Positions 1 to 8,321 of a stretch of 64,000 bases of DNA are shown piece after piece. Within the stretch, counting starts at the first letter, position 1; the number at the start of each line of letters is the position of its first letter. Below the pieces are notes generated by a model. The model saw nothing but the letters and a program-made list of their open reading frames with translations. It made no database searches and was not told the origin of the DNA. The position numbers and the translations under genes are program-made. The stretch is from Paenibacillus artemisiicola (GTDB lineage: Bacteria; Bacillota; Bacilli; Paenibacillales; Paenibacillaceae), in the NCBI RefSeq assembly GCF_017652985.1, contig NZ_JAGGDJ010000002.1, positions 372,001-436,000 of the forward strand. The letters run 5' to 3'.

Positions 1-240
1 TCGACGCTTGCGATCGGCAACGTGCTGAATGCCGGCTTCGATCAGGTGTTCAACCTGTACAATCCGGCGGTGTACCAATCCGGCGACATCATCGACACGT
101 ACGTGTACCGGGCGGGTCTGCTGGAGCTTCAGTATTCCCTGGCTACCGCGATGGGGCTGCTGAAATCGGTGCTCAGCTTCATTCTGATCGTCCTGGCCTA
201 CACGCTTGCCAACAAGTTCAGCAACTATCGGGTGTTCTGA
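1..240 (+). CDS. ABC sugar transporter permease, LplB-like (5' truncated)
   Basis: The reading frame is open from base 1, so only the last 79 residues are present. They show the end of a binding-protein-dependent permease of the LplB/YteP type: a 'FDQVFNLYNPAVY' segment, an 'IIDTYVYRAGL' segment and a last membrane helix ending in 'NKFSNYRVF'. In this family the protein pairs with a second permease to import oligosaccharides, often pectin or host-glycan fragments. The stop codon overlaps the ATG of the next ORF by one base, indicating one operon. The substrate cannot be told from this fragment. Confidence 0.88.
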   Translation, partial: STLAIGNVLNAGFDQVFNLYNPAVYQSGDIIDTYVYRAGLLELQYSLATAMGLLKSVLSFILIVLAYTLANKFSNYRVF

Positions 241-263
241 TGGGAAAGGAGGCGTCGGCCGCG

Positions 264-1190
264 ATGAGCGGAAATTCGTCGAACGCGCAGGCGTACAGCG
301 GCAAGATCGCGCGCAAGCGCAACAAGAAAGGCACGATCGGAGATACGGTTATCCTTGTCGTGCTAAGCATCGTCAGCATTTTGAGCTTAGGTCCGATCTG
401 GCACACGTTCGCGCTGTCCTTCAGCAGCAGCGTCGCGTCCAATGCGGGCCGGGTCGGCATGTGGCCGGTCGATTTCAATATGAATTCCTACAACTTGGTC
501 ATCGGGGACAAGGAATTCTTCCTCGCCTTCTGGGTTTCGATCAAGCGCGTCTTGTTGGGGGGCATCGTCAATTTCGCCTTGACGATTTTGGTTGCGTTCC
601 CCTTGTCCAGAACGACCAAGGAATTCAAGCTGCGGAATCTGTTCATGTGGTTTCTCGTGTTCACCATGCTCTTCAAGAGCAGTCTGATCCCGCTTTATTT
701 GACGGTGCAAAACCTTGGCATGCTGAATTCCATCTGGTCCCTGGTGCTGCCGGTGGCCGTTCCCGTCTTCAACGTCATTCTGCTTATGAACTTCTTCCGC
801 AGCATTCCGAAGGAGCTGGATCAGGCGGCGGAAATCGACGGCGCCGGTCCGTGGTACCTGATGCTGGGCATCTATGTGCCGCTCGCCGTTCCCGCGCTGG
901 CCACGGTGACGCTGTTCAGTCTCGTCACCCACTGGAACAGCTTTCTCGACGGACTTGTCTTTATGAGCAAGACGGAAAATTATCCGCTGCAAACGTATAT
1001 CCAGCAGCTCGTCGTGCAGGTCGACTTGTCGAAGGTGACGGGCGAAGAGGCGGCCAAGCTGTCCCAAATTTCGAATAAAACGTTGAATGCCGCGAAAATC
1101 ATCGTCTCGATGATTCCGATCGTGGCGGTCTATCCGTTCATCCAGCGCTTCTTTATTCACGGCATTATGATCGGATCGGTAAAAGAATAA
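264..1190 (+). CDS. ABC sugar transporter permease, YtcP-like
   Basis: Inner-membrane permease of the carbohydrate uptake family, partner of the LplB-like protein just upstream. About six hydrophobic helices are visible. The EAA loop that docks the ATPase is readable as 'IPKELDQAAEIDGAGPWYLMLGIYVPLA', cited here by its first residues, 'IPKELDQAAEIDGAG'. The C-terminus 'HGIMIGSVKE' is typical for YtcP/LplC proteins. I prefer the ATG at 264, because AAAGGAGG at 245-252 lies 11 bases before it. The in-frame ATG at 240 has no good ribosome site of its own but cannot be excluded. No ATPase gene is adjacent, as usual for this group, which shares an MsmX-like ATPase. Confidence 0.92.
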   Translation: MSGNSSNAQAYSGKIARKRNKKGTIGDTVILVVLSIVSILSLGPIWHTFALSFSSSVASNAGRVGMWPVDFNMNSYNLVIGDKEFFLAFWVSIKRVLLGGIVNFALTILVAFPLSRTTKEFKLRNLFMWFLVFTMLFKSSLIPLYLTVQNLGMLNSIWSLVLPVAVPVFNVILLMNFFRSIPKELDQAAEIDGAGPWYLMLGIYVPLAVPALATVTLFSLVTHWNSFLDGLVFMSKTENYPLQTYIQQLVVQVDLSKVTGEEAAKLSQISNKTLNAAKIIVSMIPIVAVYPFIQRFFIHGIMIGSVKE

Positions 1191-1408
1191 CAGCGGCCGG
1201 CTTCACCGGCATCAGCGGCTTATATAGAGGAAATTAGGCAGGGAATAGGGGGAATATGATCCGCTTCCCGCCTCGAGCTTCGGTCAGCGAGGATGTTCGC
1301 AGCCGTAGTTTCGCGATTGAATTGCCCCTGGTTCGGGCGTCTCTTCCATTACGATAAAGGTGTCCATGCAGACGAGGTCATGAAGCGAGATTCGAAAGGA
1401 GACTGGCC

Positions 1409-2191
1409 ATGAATATTCGATTGAATGAAGAAGAGAGACGGAGCGGCACGCTTGCGCCGGATAAACTCGACTACGCCGTCGCGCTATTGAGCACGAAGGG
1501 GTACGTCATTCTCGAAAACGTCTTTTCACCCGAACGGGCGGACGAAATAAAGGCGTTTGTCTCGCGGCAGCCGCACGCAGGCAGCGGAGATGGCACGCGA
1601 GTCGCCCTGCCGATCGAAGAACCGTTCATTGCCTCCGATATCGTCGAGAACGGCGCGATTCTCGCACCGGTGGATCAACTCATCGGGGCGGACTGCGTGC
1701 TGCGGGCCGTTGCCGTCGAGCGGATCGCCGCGGGGAACGAGGCGTCCGGCGAGGTGACGATCGATTCGAAGCCGCTCTTCCCCGAGACGGAGAATGCGCG
1801 GTTTCCCGCTCATAAAATTCAGGTGACGATCGGGCTTGGCGATATGGAGGCAAGCGGAGGCGCCCCGGAGCTGTTTCCGGGCACGCATACGCAGCCGGAG
1901 CATTTCGCGATCCGCTACGGGGAATCAATGGTTCGGAAGCTGGCCGGCTCGATGCCTTCCGAAACGATCGCGCTTCGCAAAGGCGCCGTGCTGCTTCGCG
2001 ATTCCCGTCTGTGGCACCGCGAGCGGCCCAACGCGATCGGCAGCGACAACGTCACCTTGGCGCTGACCTACCAGCGCTGGTGGGATATTACCGGCGGCCG
2101 CCAGCAGGTATCCGGCGAGGTGTTCGACAACGGCTCGGACCGGCTGAAACGGCTGCTTCGGTTCGAAGCGATTCCGCATAAACAAGCCTAA
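1409..2191 (+). CDS. PhyH-family paralog with lost iron and 2-oxoglutarate ligands
   Basis: 260 residues, clearly paralogous to the next gene: both start 'MNI.L.EEER', share 'PLFPET', a 'PG(G)TH..P(E/D)H' block and 'WHR..PN'. PhyH enzymes bind Fe(II) by H-x-D...H and 2-oxoglutarate by an Arg about 11 residues after the distal His. The HxD motif reads Thr117-Ile-Asp119 here, so the first His is gone. The distal His203 remains, but position +11 is Asn214 instead of Arg. The neighbour keeps all four. The protein is therefore probably not a normal Fe/2OG oxygenase; it could be a binding partner or a diverging copy. The start is set by GAAAGGAG about 10 bases upstream. Confidence 0.8.
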   Translation: MNIRLNEEERRSGTLAPDKLDYAVALLSTKGYVILENVFSPERADEIKAFVSRQPHAGSGDGTRVALPIEEPFIASDIVENGAILAPVDQLIGADCVLRAVAVERIAAGNEASGEVTIDSKPLFPETENARFPAHKIQVTIGLGDMEASGGAPELFPGTHTQPEHFAIRYGESMVRKLAGSMPSETIALRKGAVLLRDSRLWHRERPNAIGSDNVTLALTYQRWWDITGGRQQVSGEVFDNGSDRLKRLLRFEAIPHKQA

Positions 2192-2255
2192 CGCAACGAT
2201 TGCCGCTTTCGCTTGCTGCCATTCCTAGAACCCGGCTTACGAAAGGAGCTCTACC

Positions 2256-3122
2256 ATGAACATTCAATTATCCGAAGAAGAACGCAAGAACGGCAGGATG
2301 GACGCCGACAAGCTGGAATTCGCAACCGCGCTGCTGCGGGCCAACGGGGCGATTATCATCGAAGACGTGCTTGGCGCCGAGCGGACGGATTACATCAACG
2401 AAGCCTTTACCAAGGTGCTCACCGAATTCGAGAAAAACTACGTCTTCGGCGACGGCGAGTTCAACGCCGGGGGGGCGACGGGCAACGTGCGGATGGATCT
2501 GCCGTTCGCGGCGCCGTTCATCGAAGACGACGTGGTCGCCAATCCGATCTTCCTCGACATCGCCGAGCAAATTCTCGGCCGGGATCTGACGCTGCGCTAC
2601 CTCGCGTCGAACAACTCGATGCCGGGCGGCACGAAGAAGCAGCCAGTCCATTCCGACACGGGGCCGCTGTTCCCGGAGACGTTCAACTTCACCACGCCGA
2701 TCCACAGCCTCGTGCTGCACGTTCCGCTGTGCGACTTCACCGAGCTGAACGGCGCGACGGAATTTTACCCGGGCGGCACGCATCTCAACCCGGACCATGT
2801 GTTCAAGAACGGCAAGATGATTCAGAAGCTGGGCGAAGCGATGCACTTTCAGGCGGCGATCATGCCGAAGGGGTCGTTCCTGATCCGCGACAAGAAGACC
2901 TGGCATCGCGGCTGCCCGAACCGCTCCGACAAGCCGCGCGGCCTGTTCACGTTCATCTATCAGCGGGCATGGGACGCGACCAGCGGCCGAATGCCGATTC
3001 CGCGGAACGTCTACGACAACCTGTCGGAGCGCGCGAAGCAGCTGTTCCGCATGGAAGATATCTCCGATGCATACGAGCCGATGGATAACGTCAAAGGTCT
3101 CTACCATATCAGACGCATATGA
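2256..3122 (+). CDS. Phytanoyl-CoA dioxygenase (PhyH) family Fe/2OG oxygenase
   Basis: 288 residues. The expected ligands are visible: His132-Ser-Asp134 (HxD), distal His217 in 'KKTWHRGCPN', and Arg228 for 2-oxoglutarate 11 residues later. The family hydroxylates diverse small molecules at the expense of O2 and 2-oxoglutarate in the cytosol; substrate cannot be deduced. A GAAAGGAG ribosome site precedes the ATG. It lies 65 bases after its degenerate paralog and 15 bases before a dehydratase, with a glycosidase-like gene behind, so a role in catabolism or demodification of an imported sugar derivative is the best inference. Confidence 0.88.
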   Translation: MNIQLSEEERKNGRMDADKLEFATALLRANGAIIIEDVLGAERTDYINEAFTKVLTEFEKNYVFGDGEFNAGGATGNVRMDLPFAAPFIEDDVVANPIFLDIAEQILGRDLTLRYLASNNSMPGGTKKQPVHSDTGPLFPETFNFTTPIHSLVLHVPLCDFTELNGATEFYPGGTHLNPDHVFKNGKMIQKLGEAMHFQAAIMPKGSFLIRDKKTWHRGCPNRSDKPRGLFTFIYQRAWDATSGRMPIPRNVYDNLSERAKQLFRMEDISDAYEPMDNVKGLYHIRRI

Positions 3123-3137
3123 CGGAGGGGGAGACGC

Positions 3138-4274
3138 ATGAAAATCACGAACGTAATCGCGATATTGTCCGGCGAAGGCGTATTCGTCAAGGTTGAAACG
3201 GACGAGGACATCGCCGGCTACGGAGAAGGGACGAGCTTCACTCCGCGGGCGGTCATCGGCATGATCGAGGAACTGAAGCCCTATCTGATCGGCGAGGACG
3301 CGACGCGCATCGAGCATCTTTGGCAGATGTGCTTTCGCACGTTGTTCGCGCGAGGGGGGCCGGTGACGGGATCGGCGATCGCGGCGATCGATATCGCGCT
3401 GTGGGACATCAAGGGCAAGGCGCTCGGCGTGCCCGTGTACCAGCTGCTCGGCGGCCTGGCGCGCGACAAGGTCAGAGTGTACGGTCCGGTCGCGGGCAAG
3501 ACGGCGGAGGAGATCGCCGGCAAGGCGAAAAAGCTTGCCGACCGCGGCGTCACCGCGATCCGTTACCGGGCGTTCCACGACTGGGACGCGCTCCATCTGC
3601 ACGATCACAAGCGCGCCGTCATGCAGCAGGTCGAGTACACCGAAGCGATCCGCGCCGCGGTGGGCGAGGACGTGGATCTCATCCTCGAATGCCACGGCCG
3701 CTACGATCCGGATTACGCGGTGATGCTGGCGAAAATCGTGGAGAAGTACCGTCCGCTCTACCTCGAGGATCCGATCCGGCACGAGAATCCGCAGGCGTAC
3801 CGCAGATTGAGACCGTTTACGAGCATCCCGCTCGCAACGGGCGAGCGCAGCCATAATAAGTTCGAATTCCGCGAGCTGGTCGAGAGCGGGCTGGTGGACT
3901 ACTTGCGCCCGGACGTCTGCTGGTGCGGGGGCATCACAGAGATGCGCAAGATCGCGGCGATGGCCGAGACCCATTACATCAATCTGGTGCCCCATAATAA
4001 CTGGGGGCCGGTCGGCACGGCGGCCAGCATGCACGTCTCGCTCGCCTTTTCGAACGTGGCGCTGCTCGAGCTTCCCGCATCGGCGAGCGATCCGAAGGAT
4101 CTGAACACGGACGTCGCCTCGCCGTATCCCGTCGTGGAGAACGGCTATGCCTTGCCGCTCTTAGGGCCGGGGCTCGGCGTCGAATTCTCCGAGGCGGCCG
4201 CGCTGGCGCGTCCGCCGAAGCCGGGCACGACGCCGAAGCTGAAGGCGCTGGACGGCTCCGTTCGCGATTGGTAG
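3138..4274 (+). CDS. Mandelate racemase/enolase superfamily sugar-acid dehydratase, galactonate-dehydratase-like
   Basis: 378 residues, full length for the family. The N-terminal capping domain ends near 'KGKALGVPVYQLLGG', and a beta/alpha barrel follows. Ligands and acid/base residues line up with D-galactonate dehydratase shifted by one: Glu184-Cys-His186-Gly-Arg, Glu210 ('LEDP'), Glu236 ('TGER') and His286 ('PHNNWGP'). The first metal ligand is Glu rather than the Asp of the E. coli enzyme. Members dehydrate aldonates to 2-keto-3-deoxy acids. Stereospecificity cannot be read from sequence. GGAGGGGGAG precedes the ATG; it is co-transcribed with the PhyH genes. Confidence 0.85.
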   Translation: MKITNVIAILSGEGVFVKVETDEDIAGYGEGTSFTPRAVIGMIEELKPYLIGEDATRIEHLWQMCFRTLFARGGPVTGSAIAAIDIALWDIKGKALGVPVYQLLGGLARDKVRVYGPVAGKTAEEIAGKAKKLADRGVTAIRYRAFHDWDALHLHDHKRAVMQQVEYTEAIRAAVGEDVDLILECHGRYDPDYAVMLAKIVEKYRPLYLEDPIRHENPQAYRRLRPFTSIPLATGERSHNKFEFRELVESGLVDYLRPDVCWCGGITEMRKIAAMAETHYINLVPHNNWGPVGTAASMHVSLAFSNVALLELPASASDPKDLNTDVASPYPVVENGYALPLLGPGLGVEFSEAAALARPPKPGTTPKLKALDGSVRDW

Positions 4275-4292
4275 AAGAGGGGGAAGGCATCA

Positions 4293-7007
4293 ATGGCAGG
4301 GACACCATCGCGCGGCGAGCGGCGTCTGGCGGAGATTATCGTCGGCGCTGGCCATGGCCTGGATAGCGCCGAGCCCGTTGTTTGGGCGGCGGAGCGATTG
4401 GCGGAGACGCTGCGCGGACGCGGCATCGCGGCCGAGCTGCCGACATGGCCGGAACGGGCGGCGGGAGCGGAGATCGTCGTCGAGATCGGCTATGCCGGCC
4501 ATCGGAATGACGGCGCATCGCCGCTCGACGCGGAGAAATTCGCAATCGAGCGGAAGACGGAGGAGCGCGTAACGGTCATCTCGGTCGATTCGCCCGGCAT
4601 TCGCGGGCTGGTCTATGGGCTGCTGGAGCTCGAAGGTCGCGTTCGCGATACCGGCGAATCGGCCGATCCGCTATCCGCGCTGCACGGGCTGGATCGCATC
4701 GTCGAGGCGCCGGCGGCGCGCGTGCGAAGCGTCAGCCGGATGTTCGTCAGCGAGACGGAAGACAAGGGCTGGTTCCGCGACCGGTCGTTCTGGGACGCGT
4801 ACTTGACGGAATTGGCGTCGCACCGCTTCAACCGGTTTAACTTGGCCTTCGGCATGGGCTACGATTACGGCCACGATCCGGATATCCGCGACAATTACCT
4901 CTATTTCGCCTATCCGTTTCTGCTGTCCGTTCCGGGCTACGACTTGAAGGCGGAGGGACTGGCCGAGGGCGAGGCCGCGCTTAATCTGGAGGCGCTCCGC
5001 TACATCGGGGAACAGGCGAAGCGCCGCGGTCTCGATTTTCAGCTTGGCATCTGGACGAATACGTATGATCTGCCGGACAGCCCCGATCCGCATTACCGGA
5101 TCACGGGGCTGACGCCGGACAACCACGCGGCCTATTGCCGCGATGCGCTGTCGCTGCTGCTCGCGTCGGTCCCCGCGATCGACGGGCTGACGCTGCGCGT
5201 CCACTACGAGAGCGGCATTCCCGAACCCGCTCACGAATTCTGGCGGTCCGCGCTCTCCGGCATCCGGGCCTGCGAGCGCCCGATCGGCGTCGACATTCAT
5301 TCGAAGGGCGTCGACTTCGAGATGATCCGGATGGTCCAGGCCACGACGGGCAAGCAGGTGACCGTGTCGCCGAAGTATTGGGCGGAGCATCTTGGCCTGC
5401 CGTACCATCAGGCGGCAAACCGCGAGCGCGAGATGCCCGAGGCCGATTTCCAGGGCGCGAAGTACGCGGCGGTCACCGCCGGCTCGCGCAAAGCGACGCG
5501 CTACGGCTATGCGGATTTTCTGACGGAGGCCCGCGACTACGACATCGTCTTCCGGGTATGGCCGGGGACGCAGCGGGTACTGCTCTGGGGCGATCCCGTC
5601 ATGGCGGCTGGATTCGGCAGAGCAGCCGCGTTCTGCGGCGCCGCCGGCTTGGAGCTGTTCGAGCCGCTGGCCTTCAAGGGGCGCAAAACATCCGGCCGCG
5701 ATGATGGCCGCGAGCTCTACGACGACGAGTCGCTTCGCCTGAACGGGAAGGATTGGATCAAATACGGGTATGCCTACCTGCTGTGGGGCCGACTGCTGTA
5801 TAATCCGGACGCGGATCCGGAGGTCTGGAGACGTCCGCTGCGCCGCGCATACGGTCCCGCGGCCGCACGGGCGGAAGCGGCTCTGGCCGCGGCGAGCCGG
5901 ATTTTGCCGCTCGTCACGGTCGCGCATCATCCGTCATCGGCCAACGTCGACTATTGGCCGGAAATCTACACGAATCTGGCGATGATCCGCACGACGCCGT
6001 CGCATCTCGAGTACGACCTGCCGGAGCCCAAGACGTTCGGAGCCGCGAGTCCGCTCGATCCGGCATTGTTCGCATCGGTCAACGAATATGCCGACGACGC
6101 GGTCTCCGGCCGGCGAAGCCGTAAGGTAACGCCCGCCGAGACGGCCGCGAGACTGGACGAATGGGCGGACGAGGCGGAGCGCGAGCTGCGAGCCGCGGAG
6201 GAAGCCGCCGACGATCCGGGCGAGGCGTCCTTCCGGAGATTGTCCGCCGACGTGCGGATTATGGCGGGGCTGGGACGGTTCTTCGCCCGCAAATTCCGCG
6301 CGGGCATCGCCTACGCGCTGTTCGAGCGCGCCGGCGACCCCGACTGGCTGACGCAGTCGCTGGAGCAATACCGATCGGCGAGAGAGGCATGGACGGGACT
6401 GTCCGCCGCGGCCGACGGCATCTACAAGCGCGATCTGGCCTTCGGCCACCGGCCGTATATGCGCGGCAGCTGGGCCGACCGAATCGAGGGGATCGACGCG
6501 GATATCGCCGAGCTGGAGCGTCTGCGCGGGAGTCTTCCGGATAAAGCCGCCACAGCGGCGGAGTCCAACACGGCTGCGGAGTACGCCATAACCGCTGAGC
6601 CCGCCACAGCCGTGGAGTCCGGAGAAGCCGGCGAGCTCGCCGGCGCGCTGACGCGCGTCCGCAGCGCGATGCCGCGGTGGACGCACGACGTTCCGGGACC
6701 GTATAGGCGCGGGACGCCGGTTACGGTCGGCCTGACGGTCCCGGATTTCGGCGACTCGCCCGAAGCGGAGGTCCGGCTCCACTACCGCCGCGTTAACCAG
6801 GCCGAACGCTACGCCGTCGCGGAATTTAAGCGCGAAGGTGCCGCGTTTACGGCGGCGATCCCGGATTCCTACACCGATTCCCCCTACCCGCTCCTGTATT
6901 TTTTCGAGCTGCGCCTCGGGGATGAGGTATGGATGGTTCCGGGCTTCGATCGCGATATGTCCGCCGTTCCTTACTTCGTGCTTCGTCAAACGGCGATGGC
7001 GGACTAA
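4293..7007 (+). CDS. Large glycoside-hydrolase-like protein with GH67/GH20-type N-terminal domain
   Basis: 904 residues without a signal peptide, so probably cytosolic. Residues 1-100 resemble the alpha/beta domain found before GH67 and GH20 barrels ('VTVISVDSPGIRGLVYGLLEL'). Residues ~130-480 look like a TIM barrel ('HRFNRFNLAFGMGYDYG', 'LDFQLGIWTNTYDLPD', 'WPGTQRVLLWGDP'). A helical region follows to ~745, then an Ala/Glu/Thr-rich linker (~750-785) and a beta-rich C-terminal domain (~790-904). I cannot assign catalytic acids with confidence. Context with permeases and a sugar-acid dehydratase suggests hydrolysis of an imported oligosaccharide, perhaps a uronide (inference). Start: ATG at 4293 after GAGGGGGAAGG. 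Confidence 0.7.
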   Translation: MAGTPSRGERRLAEIIVGAGHGLDSAEPVVWAAERLAETLRGRGIAAELPTWPERAAGAEIVVEIGYAGHRNDGASPLDAEKFAIERKTEERVTVISVDSPGIRGLVYGLLELEGRVRDTGESADPLSALHGLDRIVEAPAARVRSVSRMFVSETEDKGWFRDRSFWDAYLTELASHRFNRFNLAFGMGYDYGHDPDIRDNYLYFAYPFLLSVPGYDLKAEGLAEGEAALNLEALRYIGEQAKRRGLDFQLGIWTNTYDLPDSPDPHYRITGLTPDNHAAYCRDALSLLLASVPAIDGLTLRVHYESGIPEPAHEFWRSALSGIRACERPIGVDIHSKGVDFEMIRMVQATTGKQVTVSPKYWAEHLGLPYHQAANREREMPEADFQGAKYAAVTAGSRKATRYGYADFLTEARDYDIVFRVWPGTQRVLLWGDPVMAAGFGRAAAFCGAAGLELFEPLAFKGRKTSGRDDGRELYDDESLRLNGKDWIKYGYAYLLWGRLLYNPDADPEVWRRPLRRAYGPAAARAEAALAAASRILPLVTVAHHPSSANVDYWPEIYTNLAMIRTTPSHLEYDLPEPKTFGAASPLDPALFASVNEYADDAVSGRRSRKVTPAETAARLDEWADEAERELRAAEEAADDPGEASFRRLSADVRIMAGLGRFFARKFRAGIAYALFERAGDPDWLTQSLEQYRSAREAWTGLSAAADGIYKRDLAFGHRPYMRGSWADRIEGIDADIAELERLRGSLPDKAATAAESNTAAEYAITAEPATAVESGEAGELAGALTRVRSAMPRWTHDVPGPYRRGTPVTVGLTVPDFGDSPEAEVRLHYRRVNQAERYAVAEFKREGAAFTAAIPDSYTDSPYPLLYFFELRLGDEVWMVPGFDRDMSAVPYFVLRQTAMAD

Positions 7008-7206
7008 GCGGAAGATCCATTTCGAGACCTATCCTAGGATGAAGTGAGGGCAAGGCCTTGCGCTTGTCCTCCTTCGATTGCAAGGCGAAAAACGTCCGAT
7101 GAAAAGGCGGACAAACGTCCGGCGAGATGCCGCCGTTTGGGAATTCGAGACAATTGCCGACATGATTGCGGACATTCTTGACTTACGGGCGTTCCGGAAT
7201 CAGGTA

Positions 7207-7212
7207 TATAAT
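7207..7212 (+). promoter_or_regulatory. Putative -10 element before the aldo/keto reductase gene
   Basis: A perfect TATAAT lies 35 bases before the ATG at 7248 in the 240-base gap after the glycosidase gene. A TTGACT at 7178-7183 is nearby, but the 23-base spacer is too long for a normal sigma-A promoter, so either the -35 contact is weak or an activator is needed. Nothing else in 7008-7247 was recognised. Confidence 0.45.
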
Positions 7213-7247
7213 AGAGACAATCGACACTCGATTACGGAGGGCTTCCG

Positions 7248-8225
7248 ATGAACTTGTTTCCATTGCAGGAACGCAACATTACGAACAGCCGCATCATTTA
7301 CGGAACGACCGGACTTGGCGGAAGCAACAATTTCGACCCGCTCACCGGCACGGATCTGCTCAAGGCGGAGCGGGCCGTCGATGCCGCGCTCGAAGCCGGC
7401 ATGACGATGTTCGACCACGCCGATATCTACACCGGCGGCAAAGCGGAAGAAATTTTTGGAAGCGTTCTCCAGAGCCGCCCGGGCCTGCGGGAATCGATCG
7501 TGATCCAGTCGAAATGCGGCATCCGCTTTGCCGATGAGGACGGCCCGCAGCGCTACGATTTCTCCAAGGCGCACATTCTCCGCTCCGTGGACGGCAGCTT
7601 GAGCCGGCTGAAAACGGACTATCTGGACATTCTGCTGCTGCATCGTCCCGATCCGCTTGCCCGGCCGGACGAGATCGCCGAGGCGTTCGATCGGCTGAAG
7701 CGCTCCGGCAAGGTCCGCCACTTCGGCGTATCCAATATGAACGTACACCAGATCCGCCTGCTGCAGCGCGCGCTGCCCGAGCCGCTGGTGGCGAACCAGA
7801 TGGAGATGAGCCTGCTTCGTTCGGACTTCGCCGACCGCGGCGTCTACGTCAATCAGCAGGCGGGACTCGGCGTCGTCTTCCCGGAAGGGCTGCTGGAGCA
7901 CTGCATGCTGGAAAACATCCAGCTCCAGGCGTGGTCCTCGCTGGCGAACGGGATTTATACCGGCCGGAGCAAGGAGGGCGCCTCGGAAGCGGTCATCCGC
8001 ACGAGCGAGCTGGTCTCGTCGCTGGCCGAGCGGAAGGAAACGACCGGCGAAGCGATCGTGCTGGGCTGGCTCATGAAGCATCCGGCCAACATTCAGCCGG
8101 TCATCGGCACGGCCAATCCGGAGCGGATTCTCCGCTGCCGGGATGCGGCGCGGCAGGCGGAGCTGATGACCCGCGAGGAGTGGTACGCCCTGTACGCGGC
8201 GGCCAAGGGCAGGTCGGTTACCTAA
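7248..8225 (+). CDS. Aldo/keto reductase
   Basis: 325-residue NADPH-dependent oxidoreductase of the YdhF/YcsN-like branch. Visible signatures are 'GMTMFDHADIYTGGKAEEIFG' (cited as Asp and Tyr of the DxxxxY motif in 'FDHADIY'), 'DYLDILLLHRPDPL' with the family His, 'VRHFGVSNMN' and 'PVIGTANPERI' for cofactor binding. The Asp-Tyr-Lys-His tetrad appears intact, with Lys in 'VIQSKCGI'. It reduces or oxidises a carbonyl in sugar metabolism; the substrate is unknown. ACGGAGGG precedes the ATG. It probably has its own promoter and is followed by a hairpin. Confidence 0.9.
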   Translation: MNLFPLQERNITNSRIIYGTTGLGGSNNFDPLTGTDLLKAERAVDAALEAGMTMFDHADIYTGGKAEEIFGSVLQSRPGLRESIVIQSKCGIRFADEDGPQRYDFSKAHILRSVDGSLSRLKTDYLDILLLHRPDPLARPDEIAEAFDRLKRSGKVRHFGVSNMNVHQIRLLQRALPEPLVANQMEMSLLRSDFADRGVYVNQQAGLGVVFPEGLLEHCMLENIQLQAWSSLANGIYTGRSKEGASEAVIRTSELVSSLAERKETTGEAIVLGWLMKHPANIQPVIGTANPERILRCRDAARQAELMTREEWYALYAAAKGRSVT

Positions 8226-8238
8226 GCCGGCGAAACGA

Positions 8239-8283
8239 ACGGGAGGGCAGTCGGCCGCAAGGGGGCCGCTCTCCCGTATTTGC
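8239..8283 (+). terminator. Hairpin between aldo/keto reductase and sensor kinase genes
   Basis: ACGGGAG at 8239-8245 pairs with CTCCCGT at 8271-8277, with an inner CGGCC/GGCCG arm, followed by ATTTGCTT. The T-run is interrupted, so it may be a leaky terminator or attenuator ahead of the kinase gene. Confidence 0.5.
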
Positions 8284-8321
8284 TTGTCGTCCAACTCCGG
8301 CAGGGGAAGGTGAGCGGAGAG

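Noticed and set aside
2268-4034. A 588-codon minus-strand frame opposite the PhyH and dehydratase genes
   Set aside because: Same antisense artefact; the plus-strand genes have clear motifs and ribosome sites.
7178-7183. TTGACT as the -35 of the TATAAT at 7207
   Set aside because: The spacer would be 23 bases, too long for a normal promoter.
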